Positions 15,889 to 26,902 of a stretch of DNA of 51,990 nucleotides are shown here, piece after piece. The DNA is from Actinomyces succiniciruminis (GTDB taxonomy: Bacteria > Actinomycetota > Actinomycetes > Actinomycetales > Actinomycetaceae), in NCBI RefSeq assembly GCF_900002405.1, contig NZ_LK995510.1, forward strand, positions 67,343 to 119,332, in the 5' to 3' direction. The notes under the pieces were generated by a model. That model was not told where the DNA came from, did not search any database, and saw nothing but the letters and a program-made list of their open reading frames with translations. The position numbers were made by a program, and so were the translations under genes. Positions within the stretch are counted from its first letter, which is position 1; each line of letters opens with the position of its first letter.

Positions 15889-17406
15889 TTAGCGCTCACC
15901 ATCCCGCGCGCGCTGCTGGGCCAGCTGGGCGTCGTGCTCCGCGGCGGCCGCGAAGGCGGCGCCCGGTGCGGCCACTGAACCGAAACTGGCCAGGTCGCGG
16001 CGAAATACGGCGGCGGCGAACCAGTCCATCATGATGCGCACCTTCCGGTTCAGGGTGGGCATGGCGTAGACGTGGTAGCCGCGGTGCGCGGTCCAGGCCG
16101 GCAGACCACGCAGGTTATGGCCCAGGATGCGAGCCACCCCCTTGCCGATGCCGAGGGAGGCGACGGTGCCGAGGTTCTCATGGCGGTAACCGGTCAACTC
16201 CACCGATGCATCGGGGCCGGCCGCGAGCGTGGCGGCCAGATTGTCGGCCAGTACCTTCGCCTGGCGAACGGCGTGCTGGGCGGTGGGGGCACAGGTGGCG
16301 GCCGGGTCCGCGCTGGTCAGGTCGGGCACGGCCGCGCAGTCCCCGGCGGCCCAGGCGCCGTCTACGACGACGCCGTCGCGGGCCACCTGCAGGGTGGGCA
16401 GGGTGGTGACGCGCCCGCGCCCCTCGATGGGCAGGTCGGAGTCGGCCAGCACCGGGGCGGCCTTGACGCCGGCGGTCCATACGATGGTGTCGGCGTCGAA
16501 CTCGGTGCCGTCGGACAGGACCACGTGCCCATCCACGCAGGAGTTGAGGAAGGTGGACAGGCGCACGTCGATGTCGCGCTCGCGCAGCTGCTGCAGGCCG
16601 TAGCCGGACAGCTCCTCGGTCAGCTCCGGCAGGATGCGGCGGGTGCCCTCCACCAGCACGAAGTGCACGTCGCTCTGCTCGACGCTGGGGATCTTGGCGA
16701 CGGCGGCCCGGGCCATGTCCTCCAGTTCGGCGATCGCCTCCACGCCGGCGAAGCCGCCGCCCACGAACACGAAGGTCAGTAGCCGCCGGCGACGGTCGTG
16801 GTCCCAGGTGGAGGCGGCCTCCTCGATGTTGGACAGGACGCGATTGCGCAGGGCCAGGGCCTCCTCCACCTGCTTGAATCCGAGGGCCTGCTCGGCCAGG
16901 CCGGGAATCGGCAGGGTGCGGGCCTCGGCACCCAGGGCCAGCACCAGGTGGTCGTAGGCGAGCTGGTAGGGCTCGGGGACCACGCGCGTGGATTCGGGGG
17001 TCGGAGGCGTGATGGTGATGTTGCGGTTGGCGTGGTCGATGCCGGTGACGGAGCCGGTCAGGATCGTGATGCCGTCCAGGCCGCGGCGGTGGGAGGCGAC
17101 GACGTGGCGCGGCTGGATGGAACCGGCCGCGACCTCCGGCAGGAAGGGCTGGTAGGTCATGTATGGGCGCGGGTCGACGACGGCGATCTCGACCTCGTCG
17201 GTGTTCAGCCGCCGGCGCAGCGCCCGGGCGGCGGTGAAGCCGACGTATCCGCCGCCCGCGATGACCACGCGGGGCGGGCGGTGGCGGCCCTGGTCGACGG
17301 CGACGGCGGGCACGTGCGGACGCGGCGAGCGGATGGTGACGGCGAGGGCGGCGCCTGCGGCCGCCAGGCCAGCAGCGCCGAGGGTGATGGCGACGGGACG
17401 TCTCAT
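15889..17406 (-). CDS. ndh: Type II NADH dehydrogenase (NDH-2)
   Basis: A 505-aa flavoprotein that oxidises NADH and reduces quinone without pumping protons. A hydrophobic N-terminal segment (about 5-25) precedes the FAD Rossmann motif VVIAGGGYVGFTAA (about 46-60). The second nucleotide-binding motif FVFVGGGFAGVEAIAEL is at about 213-229, and WAAGDCAAVP at about 348-357 binds FAD. Amphipathic C-terminal helices provide monotopic membrane attachment. The extra N-terminal anchor is unusual compared with E. coli Ndh. The ATG is preceded six bases upstream by TACATT and no ribosome-binding site, and an iron-box-like operator overlaps that promoter. NDH-2 contains no iron-sulfur cluster, so induction at low iron would make sense; that is inference. 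Confidence 0.93.
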   Translation of the reverse strand: MRRPVAITLGAAGLAAAGAALAVTIRSPRPHVPAVAVDQGRHRPPRVVIAGGGYVGFTAARALRRRLNTDEVEIAVVDPRPYMTYQPFLPEVAAGSIQPRHVVASHRRGLDGITILTGSVTGIDHANRNITITPPTPESTRVVPEPYQLAYDHLVLALGAEARTLPIPGLAEQALGFKQVEEALALRNRVLSNIEEAASTWDHDRRRRLLTFVFVGGGFAGVEAIAELEDMARAAVAKIPSVEQSDVHFVLVEGTRRILPELTEELSGYGLQQLRERDIDVRLSTFLNSCVDGHVVLSDGTEFDADTIVWTAGVKAAPVLADSDLPIEGRGRVTTLPTLQVARDGVVVDGAWAAGDCAAVPDLTSADPAATCAPTAQHAVRQAKVLADNLAATLAAGPDASVELTGYRHENLGTVASLGIGKGVARILGHNLRGLPAWTAHRGYHVYAMPTLNRKVRIMMDWFAAAVFRRDLASFGSVAAPGAAFAAAAEHDAQLAQQRARDGER

Positions 17407-17412
17407 AGGGAA

Positions 17413-17435
17413 AATGTAAGGGTTGCCTTACGTAA
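17413..17435 (-). promoter_or_regulatory. ndh promoter overlapped by a strong DtxR/IdeR-like box
   Basis: On the minus strand, positions 17435-17417 read TTACGTAAGGCAACCCTTA, matching the 19-bp iron box TWAGGTWAGSCTWACCTWA at about 16 of 19 positions. The -10 TACATT (17413-17418) ends six bases before the ATG and overlaps the box; the box fills the -35/-10 spacer. This is an ideal repressor position. The box also contains the perfect palindrome CTTACGTAAG. Confidence 0.65.
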
Positions 17436-17629
17436 GGAGAAAGCGGCCTCGGCGCCGCTACGCATGATTCGCCTCACACCCGCGCCCAAACGCGCCGAGA
17501 CCAGCACTAGTCACGTGCCGCAATACCTTGCCGCACCTCCACCAATGTCCGAGCAAATAATGCTTGCGAAGCCGTGACACGCCTGTTTTACTGCCCATTG
17601 TCTCAGCCATTGACCCAGGAGCTTGAGTG

Positions 17630-18922
17630 ATGCGACTTCGTAGTCTTCCCAGCCGTATGACCGCACTGGTCGCCGTCTCCGCCCTGACCGCCGCGGCGGC
17701 ATGCTCCTCCCCCACGGTGACGGAGGCCGACTCCTCCGCTGCCGCCTCGCCGAGCCGCGCCACCTACGGCACGCAGGCCCCTTTGGTGGGTAACGCGAAT
17801 TTCGAGGCGGTAGGTCTGACCGCGACCACGTTCAGTTTCAAGGCCGAATCGGGCACGGTCCGCGCGGACGAGCTCGGAATCACCTACATCGACCCTCGCA
17901 CAGACGACTCCGCGGACCTGACGGTACGTCGCACCCTGTGGGACGGCACCGAGGCCTGGTCCACAGCCGTGGCGGTGCCCGACGGCGCCGCCGACATGCA
18001 GGTGCAGTTGAGCCTAGACCCGGCAATCGGGGTCATCTCGGTCTGGTTCTCCGGCCCGGACGCGCCGAGTGAGGACGGCGCCATCATCCTGAGGAACACC
18101 GACGCCATGTCCGGTCAGGTCACCTGGCTGGACGTGGAGACCGGTAGGGCCGTCTCCGAGGATCTGATGGTCACCGCATCCGATCTTGCAGGGGTGTCCG
18201 TGCGCACGAATGAGGACTTCGTGGGCGCTATCGTCATGGAGGACGACTCGACGACCTCCGGCGTGCTGCATGTCGACGCCGACCTCACCTTGGCCGGCTC
18301 GGCCTGGGGCGACCTGATCTCGGCTGAGGGTGACTTCCAATTGAGTGGCGTATCCCAGTGGAACAGCGTGCCTTTGTTCACGCTCACCGACAAGAATGAC
18401 GGCAGCAATAACATCGTGCAGTTCGGCTCCGCCGAGCTGCTGACCGCCGACAGTGACACTATCCGGTTCGTCCCCGGCCCCACGCACCTGGGGCTGAAGC
18501 ACGACGAGGACCTGTGGCTGGTGGATGAGACGGGCGCCGTCGTCGAGGTCGACACCAGCGCCTGCGAGCTGGGCAACAACCACCAGTACCCGACAATCTC
18601 CGACACGGCACTGTTTGCCGGCCTCGCTCGCGTCACCCTCGGCGACATGTCCGTGGAGTGCCTGTCAGACATCGCCCCCACCCCGGACGCCGAGATCGTC
18701 GGGGAGTTCTCCGACGGCGCCCTACTGCTCACCTCCACGCTTTCATCTGCGCAGACGCGCGGCACCTGGCTGGTCCCGGCGGACCGCTCAGAGGCAGTGG
18801 AGCTGGACAGCCTCGGCCCGGTCGAGGTTCACTCCGACCACATCGTGAACGCCGTCGACGGCTCGGAGGCAACGATCGTAGACGTCTACGACTACCGCGA
18901 CCTGACGCTGCCGCAGGAGTAA
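17630..18922 (+). CDS. Secreted lipoprotein of unknown function, probably beta-rich
   Basis: A 430-aa protein with a signal sequence and a lipobox-like AAAC (Cys25), followed by an Ala/Ser linker (26-45). The remainder is rich in short beta-like segments separated by Asp/Gly turns (for example GQVTWLDVETGRAV, DLWLVDETGAVVEVD, GTWLVPADRSEAVEL), which suggests a repeated-sheet or propeller fold. Only two Cys pairs occur after the lipobox. No family or enzyme motif was recognised. ATG at 17630 is preferred over GTG at 17627; AGGAG lies about eight bases upstream. It is divergent from ndh and shares the region containing the iron box, but its own link to iron is unproven. Confidence 0.8.
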   Translation: MRLRSLPSRMTALVAVSALTAAAACSSPTVTEADSSAAASPSRATYGTQAPLVGNANFEAVGLTATTFSFKAESGTVRADELGITYIDPRTDDSADLTVRRTLWDGTEAWSTAVAVPDGAADMQVQLSLDPAIGVISVWFSGPDAPSEDGAIILRNTDAMSGQVTWLDVETGRAVSEDLMVTASDLAGVSVRTNEDFVGAIVMEDDSTTSGVLHVDADLTLAGSAWGDLISAEGDFQLSGVSQWNSVPLFTLTDKNDGSNNIVQFGSAELLTADSDTIRFVPGPTHLGLKHDEDLWLVDETGAVVEVDTSACELGNNHQYPTISDTALFAGLARVTLGDMSVECLSDIAPTPDAEIVGEFSDGALLLTSTLSSAQTRGTWLVPADRSEAVELDSLGPVEVHSDHIVNAVDGSEATIVDVYDYRDLTLPQE

Positions 18923-19006
18923 CCCCGGTCCGTCGCTCCCGGCTAGGCGCCCCAGTCGGTCCCGGACAGGGCCTCCGCCTCGGTGCTCGGCGGGGCAACG
19001 CCGGAG

Positions 19007-19498
19007 TTACTCCTCCGCCAGGGCCCGCTCGACGGCGCCCGCGGCCACGGAGGCGGAGTAGCCCTTGCGTCCCAGCGCGGCCAGGGCCCGCCGACGGCGC
19101 ACGCTCGGCTCCAGGCCCCGGCTGACCGCCAGCCGTTTGCGCGCCAGCGCCAGGGCGGCAGCGGCCTCGTCCTCGCCGTCGATCTGCTCAAGGGCGGCAC
19201 GGATGTGCCCCTCCCCCAGCCCCTTGCGACGCAGCTCCTCCGCGATGGCGCGGCGGGCCGCGCCCTTCTCCGCGAAGCGGGTGCGTGCCAGGCGGGCGGC
19301 ATAGGCGGCGTCGTCGATCACGCCGACGGCCTCCAGGCGGTCCAACACCTCCTGGGCGACGGCGGGATCAACCTCCTTGCGCTCCAGCAGCTGAGCCAGG
19401 ACGGCGCGTGGGGCGGCGGAGCGGTCGAGGCGGCGCAGGACGATGTCCCTGGCCGCCTCGACCTGCTCGGTGTGGGCGTCCGGGGTGAGCCAGGGCAT
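19007..19498 (-). CDS. recX: Recombination regulatory protein RecX
   Basis: A 163-aa RecX protein that modulates RecA filaments. It is built from three-helix repeats: ARDIVLRRLDRSAAPRAVLAQLLERKEV, VIDDAAYAARLARTRFAEKGAARRAIAEELRRKGL and the third repeat LAALGRKGYSASVAAGAVERALAEE. The start ATG overlaps the recA stop by one base (TGATG), so the two are coupled. Length is typical for actinobacterial RecX. Confidence 0.95.
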   Translation of the reverse strand: MPWLTPDAHTEQVEAARDIVLRRLDRSAAPRAVLAQLLERKEVDPAVAQEVLDRLEAVGVIDDAAYAARLARTRFAEKGAARRAIAEELRRKGLGEGHIRAALEQIDGEDEAAAALALARKRLAVSRGLEPSVRRRRALAALGRKGYSASVAAGAVERALAEE

Positions 19499-20688
19499 CA
19501 GAAGCCGCCGGCGTCCTCACCGAACATGGCGTCGGCCTCTTCCGCCGCGGCCGCCTTCGACTTGCGCCCGCCGGACTTCGCACCGGCGCCCTTCGCGGCG
19601 GTCTTCGCGCCCGCCGGGGCGGCGGCAGCGGCGGCCTTCTCCGCCTCCTCCTGCGCGGCGGCCTCACGGGCCTCACGGCCGGGCTCCCCGATGCCGAGGG
19701 TGGCCAGGATCTTGTGCTCGATCTCATCGGCCAACTCGGGGTTGTCCTTCAGGAAGGCACGGGCGTTCTCCTTGCCCTGCCCCAGCTGGTCAGTGCCGTA
19801 GGTGAACCAGGCGCCGGACTTGCGCACAATGCCGTTCTCCACGCCCAGGTCGATGATGCCGCCCTCGCGGGAGATTCCCTGGCCGTAGAGGATGTCGAAC
19901 TCGGCCTGCTTGAAGGGCGGGGCCATCTTGTTCTTGACGACCTTGGCGCGGGTGCGGTTGCCGACCGGCTGGTCGCCGTCCTTGAGGGTCTGGATGCGGC
20001 GCACGTCGATGCGCACGGAGGCGTAGAACTTCAGGGCCTTGCCGCCGGTGGTGGTCTCGGGGTTACCGAAGAAGACGCCGATCTTCTCACGCAGCTGGTT
20101 GATGAAGATGGCGGTGGTGCCGGTGGAGGACAGGGCGCCGGTGATCTTGCGCAGCGCCTGACTCATCAGCCGCGCCTGCAGGCCGACGTGGGAGTCACCC
20201 ATCTCCCCTTCGATCTCCGCCTTGGGCACGAGGGCGGCGACGGAGTCGATGACGATGATGTCCAGCCCGCCGGAGCGGATCAGCATGTCCGCGATCTCCA
20301 GGGCCTGCTCACCGGTATCCGGCTGGGAGACCAGCAGGTTGTCGGTGTCCACGCCCAGGGCCTTGGCGTACACCGGGTCCAGGGCGTGCTCGGCGTCGAT
20401 GAAGGCGGCGTTGCCGCCGGCCTTCTGGGCGCTGGCGACGGCGTGCAGCGCCACGGTGGTCTTACCGGAGGATTCGGGACCATAGATCTCCACGATGCGG
20501 CCGCGGGGCAGCCCGCCGATGCCCAGGGCGACGTCGAGGGCGACGGAGCCGGTGGGGATCACGGAGACGGGCGGGCGGACGTCGTCGCCGAGCCGCATGA
20601 CCGAGCCCTTGCCGAAGGACTTGTCGATCTGGGCCAGGGCGGTGGCCAGAGCCTTGGAGCGGTCCTGTGTCTGAGTTGCGGTGGGCAT
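19498..20688 (-). CDS. recA: Recombinase RecA
   Basis: A 396-aa RecA. The N-terminal helix contains [20 protein letters not shown]; Walker [10 protein letters not shown] at about 69-77; the allosteric/L1 region and Walker B around [28 protein letters not shown]; loop L2 [21 protein letters not shown]; and an Ala/Lys-rich C-terminal tail ending [13 protein letters not shown]. It performs strand exchange and stimulates LexA self-cleavage. GAGGAAT precedes the ATG. An SOS box about 180 bp upstream indicates LexA control. No intein is present. Confidence 0.99.
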   Translation of the reverse strand: MPTATQTQDRSKALATALAQIDKSFGKGSVMRLGDDVRPPVSVIPTGSVALDVALGIGGLPRGRIVEIYGPESSGKTTVALHAVASAQKAGGNAAFIDAEHALDPVYAKALGVDTDNLLVSQPDTGEQALEIADMLIRSGGLDIIVIDSVAALVPKAEIEGEMGDSHVGLQARLMSQALRKITGALSSTGTTAIFINQLREKIGVFFGNPETTTGGKALKFYASVRIDVRRIQTLKDGDQPVGNRTRAKVVKNKMAPPFKQAEFDILYGQGISREGGIIDLGVENGIVRKSGAWFTYGTDQLGQGKENARAFLKDNPELADEIEHKILATLGIGEPGREAREAAAQEEAEKAAAAAAPAGAKTAAKGAGAKSGGRKSKAAAAEEADAMFGEDAGGF

Positions 20689-20866
20689 TGGTATTCCTCT
20701 GTTCTAATGCGGCTCGCCGCCGCGGCGGATACGGCTGGTCCTGATTGCGAGAACCCCTCGCCGGGGCTCGCGAACGACGTTATGCCGGACCACTGACATG
20801 AATCAGCACCCCTCCGCGACCGCTGTGGCCGCGGGGTGCACGAACGTCGCCTGTGGACCACAGTAG

Positions 20867-20882
20867 GCGAACAGTTGTTCGA
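20867..20882 (-). promoter_or_regulatory. LexA (SOS) box upstream of recA
   Basis: GCGAACAGTTGTTCGA matches the actinobacterial SOS box TCGAAC-N4-GTTCGA with a single mismatch. It lies about 180 bp before recA and 13 bp past the stop of the DUF3046 gene, so recA has its own damage-inducible promoter. Confidence 0.85.
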
Positions 20883-20895
20883 ATGCGAGCGGTGC

Positions 20896-21132
20896 TCACC
20901 GCGTGTCGCGGCGGTGCCGACGCGTGTCGTCGCGGAATACCCAGCGGTCCGCCTCACTGCGGTCGGTGTCATCGCACAGGGCGTGCCAGACATCGCGCGG
21001 CGGCACGCCGGCCTCAAGGGCCTCCGCGCTGGTGCGGCCGATACCGGAGAGCACCAGGTCCTGCGCCAGCGAGCGCCCGTAGGCGGAGCCGAACACGGTG
21101 TCGACGGCGCGCCAGAACTCTGAATGTTTCAT
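20896..21132 (-). CDS. DUF3046 protein
   Basis: A 78-aa basic/acidic helical protein starting MKHSEFWRAVDTVFG and containing GRTSAEALEAGVPPRDVWHALCD, the DUF3046 pattern. Members sit directly upstream of recA in many actinobacteria, as here, but no function is established. The ATG at 21132 has AGGAG four to five bases upstream; the longer open frame upstream crosses a palindrome and is not supported. The C-terminal DDTRRHRRDTR is strongly charged. Confidence 0.88.
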   Translation of the reverse strand: MKHSEFWRAVDTVFGSAYGRSLAQDLVLSGIGRTSAEALEAGVPPRDVWHALCDDTDRSEADRWVFRDDTRRHRRDTR

Positions 21133-21283
21133 GCGGCTCCTAGGGGACGAGTGGGGCGGATTCGCACCGCCGGGATGGACATGGGCCGGCGCCGTCGGCG
21201 CGGCACCGACAACGCCCCGGCGGGCGGAACGCGGCGTGGACAGTGCCGTGGGCAGTATGGCGCAGGGCCGGCTCCGGGACGCA

Positions 21284-21331
21284 ATCGTGCCCGGTTGTGG
21301 GCCGCCGCGGCGGCCCACAACCGGGCACGAT
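21284..21331. terminator. 48-bp perfect palindrome, likely terminator of the clgR gene cluster
   Basis: Arms 21284-21306 and 21309-21331 are perfect 23-bp inverted repeats around a central GC. On the minus strand it follows the clgR-like gene by 31 bp and precedes the DUF3046 gene. There is no T-run, as is common for actinobacterial terminators. Arms outside it do not match. Confidence 0.6.
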
Positions 21332-21362
21332 GTTGAAGACGTAGGCGTTCGCCGGAACGGGT

Positions 21363-21818
21363 TCAGCGCAGCGTCAGACCCTGCTGGCGGACCAGCTCGT
21401 CGGGGACGGTGTCGGGTACGACCACGCCCTCGGCGATGGCGATACGGTCGGAGACCTCACGCAGCACCGCGGACAGCGGGGCGTCGAGGGCCTGGCAGAT
21501 CGAGGCCAGCAGTTCGGAGGAGGCTTCCTTCTGACCGCGTTCGACCTCGGAGAGGTAGCCGAGCGAGACGCGGGCCTGGCTCGAAACCTCGCGCAGGGTG
21601 CGTCCCTGGTGCTGACGCACCGAGCGCAGTACCTCGCCGATCTCGCGGCGCAGAAGGATGTTCTCGTGCTTGTTCGTCGCGTTATCCACGACGGTGCCAT
21701 GCCCCGCCGCGGGTGCTTGCCGCATCGGTGCGCGGCCCGCCGGGCGTGCGGGACGGGTGGTGCGGGGGTGAGTCACGTTGTTCATCGTGTGGCACAACCA
21801 TTCGTGTGGCGGTTTCAT
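21363..21818 (-). CDS. clgR: ClgR-like XRE-family transcriptional regulator
   Basis: A 151-aa regulator with a Pro/Arg-rich N-terminus and a Cro/CI-type helix-turn-helix at about 55-115: [56 protein letters not shown] in two overlapping parts. That helix-turn-helix and the place after pgsA and cinA identify it as the ClgR type, which activates clp protease and stress genes in actinobacteria. ATG 21818 is chosen because GGAGG lies five bases upstream; an ATG at 21785 (MNNVTHP) lacks a ribosome-binding site but is possible. The C-terminus [12 protein letters not shown] is short and could act as a degradation tag as in other ClgR proteins, though it does not end in two Ala. Confidence 0.85.
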   Translation of the reverse strand: MKPPHEWLCHTMNNVTHPRTTRPARPAGRAPMRQAPAAGHGTVVDNATNKHENILLRREIGEVLRSVRQHQGRTLREVSSQARVSLGYLSEVERGQKEASSELLASICQALDAPLSAVLREVSDRIAIAEGVVVPDTVPDELVRQQGLTLR

Positions 21819-21937
21819 TCCCGCCTCCGGCGGGTCCTCCCCCGGCGGCGTTGAGACGATCCTTCCCGACAAGTCTGGAAGAAGCCTGGGGGTTCCGTCG
21901 GTAAGACCCAGGTTATCCGGCCGTCGGTTCGCCCGCA

Positions 21938-22504
21938 CTACTCCACGGCGTCCGCGCCGGGCGGCGGGGCGGCCTCGAGCAGCGCGCCCGCCAGGGCCAG
22001 CACCGCGGTGGTAGCGCCGTCACGCACCGTCTCCCGGTCACCGGACAGGTGCAGCTCACGCGCCAGCGTCCCCCAGGGTGAGGCGACGGCCACATGCACG
22101 GTGCCGACCGGGTGCCCGTCGGCCGCGCCCGGCCCGGCCACCCCGGTGGTGGCCAGGCCCAGGTCGGTGTCCATGAGCCGGGCCACGCCCGCGGCCATCT
22201 GCTTGGCCACCTCGCCGTCGACCGGCCCGGTTGCGGCCAGGCGGGCGGCATCCACCCCCAGGACCTGCTCCTTGATGCGGGTGGCGTAGGCGACGACGGC
22301 GCCGACGACGACGGCCGAGGCCCCGGGCACGCTCACCAGCGTGGAGGCGACCTGGCCGCCGGTGAGCGACTCGGCGACCGACAGCGTCAGACCGCGTTCC
22401 TCCGCCTTGGCCAGCAGGAAGCGCGCCGCCTCCACCAGGGTGCTGTGATCGCCGTCGGGAGCGGGTGCCGCGGAGGTGTTCTGGTCGGCGGGGGTGGTGC
22501 TCAT
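21938..22504 (-). CDS. CinA C-terminal domain protein (nicotinamide-nucleotide amidase family)
   Basis: A 188-aa stand-alone CinA-C/PncC domain, expected to hydrolyse NMN to nicotinate mononucleotide and ammonia. Conserved segments are [28 protein letters not shown], and [26 protein letters not shown]. The N-terminal MoaB-like half of full CinA is absent, as is common in actinobacteria. Start overlaps the pgsA stop (ATGA), placing it in the pgsA-cinA-clgR run. Confidence 0.93.
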   Translation of the reverse strand: MSTTPADQNTSAAPAPDGDHSTLVEAARFLLAKAEERGLTLSVAESLTGGQVASTLVSVPGASAVVVGAVVAYATRIKEQVLGVDAARLAATGPVDGEVAKQMAAGVARLMDTDLGLATTGVAGPGAADGHPVGTVHVAVASPWGTLARELHLSGDRETVRDGATTAVLALAGALLEAAPPPGADAVE

Positions 22505-23118
22505 GCGGTCTCCTCCCCACGCGCGATGCGGCGGGCCTGCAGCACGTAATCCACGCCGGTGACCACGGTGACCACCAGGGCGGCACCGATGGCGGCATAG
22601 GCGAGGGCCACCAGCACATTGGCGAGCCCACCCGGCAGGAACATCGTCCAGGGCAGGAGCAGCCCAATGATGCCGGTCATCTGCAGCGTGGTCTTGAGCT
22701 TGCCGCCGCGGGAGGCTGCCATGACGGCGCGGCGCAGCATCACGAACCGCATGACGGTGATGCCCAGCTCGCGCACCACGATGATGATCGTCACCCACCA
22801 CCACAGGCGCCCGGCCACGGACAGCAGGATGAATGCGGACAGGGTCAGCGCCTTGTCGGCGATGGGATCGGCGATCTTCCCGAAGCTGGTGATCAGGCCC
22901 CGGGAGCGGGCCAGCTGACCGTCCAGCTTGTCCGTTATCGCCGCCACGACAAACACGATCGTGGCCGCCAGCCGCATGCCGTCACCCGGCTGGAGCATCA
23001 GCCAGATGAAAACGGGGACCAGGATCAGCCGCAGCACCGTCAAGACGTTGGCGATGTTCAACAATGGGGGCGCGCTCGCCTGCGGGGCGGCGGCCGGTTC
23101 GCCGGGTGTGGTGTTCAT
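22501..23118 (-). CDS. pgsA: CDP-diacylglycerol-glycerol-3-phosphate 3-phosphatidyltransferase
   Basis: A 205-aa membrane enzyme that makes phosphatidylglycerophosphate, the first committed step to phosphatidylglycerol and cardiolipin. The CDP-alcohol phosphotransferase signature DG-x2-AR-x8-G-x3-D-x3-D is complete (LDGQLARSRGLITSFGKIAD then PIAD). About five to six transmembrane helices are seen. The ATG at 23118 has GGAGGG just upstream and also TAGGCT eight bases before it. Directly follows ftsK and overlaps the cinA start. Confidence 0.95.
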   Translation of the reverse strand: MNTTPGEPAAAPQASAPPLLNIANVLTVLRLILVPVFIWLMLQPGDGMRLAATIVFVVAAITDKLDGQLARSRGLITSFGKIADPIADKALTLSAFILLSVAGRLWWWVTIIIVVRELGITVMRFVMLRRAVMAASRGGKLKTTLQMTGIIGLLLPWTMFLPGGLANVLVALAYAAIGAALVVTVVTGVDYVLQARRIARGEETA

Positions 23119-23152
23119 CGCCCTCCAGCCTAGATGATCCCCGCCGCACACC

Positions 23153-25882
<2,730 letters not shown>

Positions 25883-25936
25883 GGTGCCGTCAACGCTACC
25901 CGCGCGCTCGGCGGGCGGCGGGCCTGCCACGCCGGG

Positions 25937-26902
25937 CTAGGCGCGCAGGAACGCGTCTATCTCGTCTCGCCGCGGGGCGCGGGCCGGCCCGACCCGGCTG
26001 ACGGCCTCAGCGGCGGCGGCGTTGGCCCGGCGGGCGGCGGCGACGACGTCGAGCCCGTCCATGAGGCCGACCACCAGCACGCCCGTGTGGGTGTCGCCGG
26101 CGCCGGTGGTGTCCACCACGTCGCGGGCAAACCCGGGCACCTCGATGCGGTCGCCGCCCACGGGCCACATGACGCAGCCGTGCACGCCGGTGCGACGCAC
26201 CAGCAGGCCGTCGGGGCAGGCGCGGCGCAGCGCCTCGGGGCTGCCCAGGCGGGCGGTCAGCTGGGTGGTTTCGAAGTGATTCCCGGTCAGCAGGGTGGTG
26301 CGGCGCAGGACGGGCAACAGCACGTGGTCGGGGATCTCCGGCTGCACGGGGCCGAGGTCGACGACCAGCCCGACGCCTTCGGGCAGACTCAGCAGCCAGG
26401 AGGTGAGCACGTCCCGGCTGGAGCGGTGCACCAGGTCGTAGCCGGTGGCGTAAACCCAGTCGCCCTCCCGCAACTCGATGCGTTGCAGGTCCTCCAGTTG
26501 GGGTTCGGCCTCCACCCCCTCGGTGGTGATGAAGGTGCGCCTCCCGCTGGGCTCAATCAGGGTGGTGCAGGTGCCGATGTCGCCCACCAACTCGTCCACC
26601 AGCAGTTCCACGCCGTCGTGCATCATCGTCTCGCGCACCTGGGCGGAGTTGGGGCCGGTGCCCAGGGTGGCGGCCAGGGCGGCGGGCAGTCCCTGGCGCG
26701 CGACGGCGGAGACGACCGTGTAGCCGCCGCCGACCGTGGGGCCGGACGAGGTGGCGGTGACGGCGCCGCCCGGCGCGGGGACGCGCTCGACGTGCAGCGG
26801 CAGGTCGATCAGCACGGAGCCGGTGGAGATGAAGCAGGCGGGGCGGCGCATGGCCCGCTGACCGTCGCCCTGGTTGATCAGGGTGCTGCGGAGCGCGCTC
26901 AT
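25937..26902 (-). CDS. PfkB/ribokinase-family carbohydrate kinase
   Basis: A 321-aa PfkB-family kinase. N-terminal GSVLIDLPLHVERVPAPGG and the GGGYTVVSAVARQGLPAALAATLGTGPN segment correspond to signature 1; DTTGAGDTHTGVLV (about 276-289) is signature 2 with Asp as catalytic base and the anion hole. Length and order are normal. The ATG overlaps the rnj stop by four bases, so it is translationally coupled to RNase J. Substrate is unknown: sugar, nucleoside or sugar phosphate are all possible. Confidence 0.92.
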   Translation of the reverse strand: MSALRSTLINQGDGQRAMRRPACFISTGSVLIDLPLHVERVPAPGGAVTATSSGPTVGGGYTVVSAVARQGLPAALAATLGTGPNSAQVRETMMHDGVELLVDELVGDIGTCTTLIEPSGRRTFITTEGVEAEPQLEDLQRIELREGDWVYATGYDLVHRSSRDVLTSWLLSLPEGVGLVVDLGPVQPEIPDHVLLPVLRRTTLLTGNHFETTQLTARLGSPEALRRACPDGLLVRRTGVHGCVMWPVGGDRIEVPGFARDVVDTTGAGDTHTGVLVVGLMDGLDVVAAARRANAAAAEAVSRVGPARAPRRDEIDAFLRA

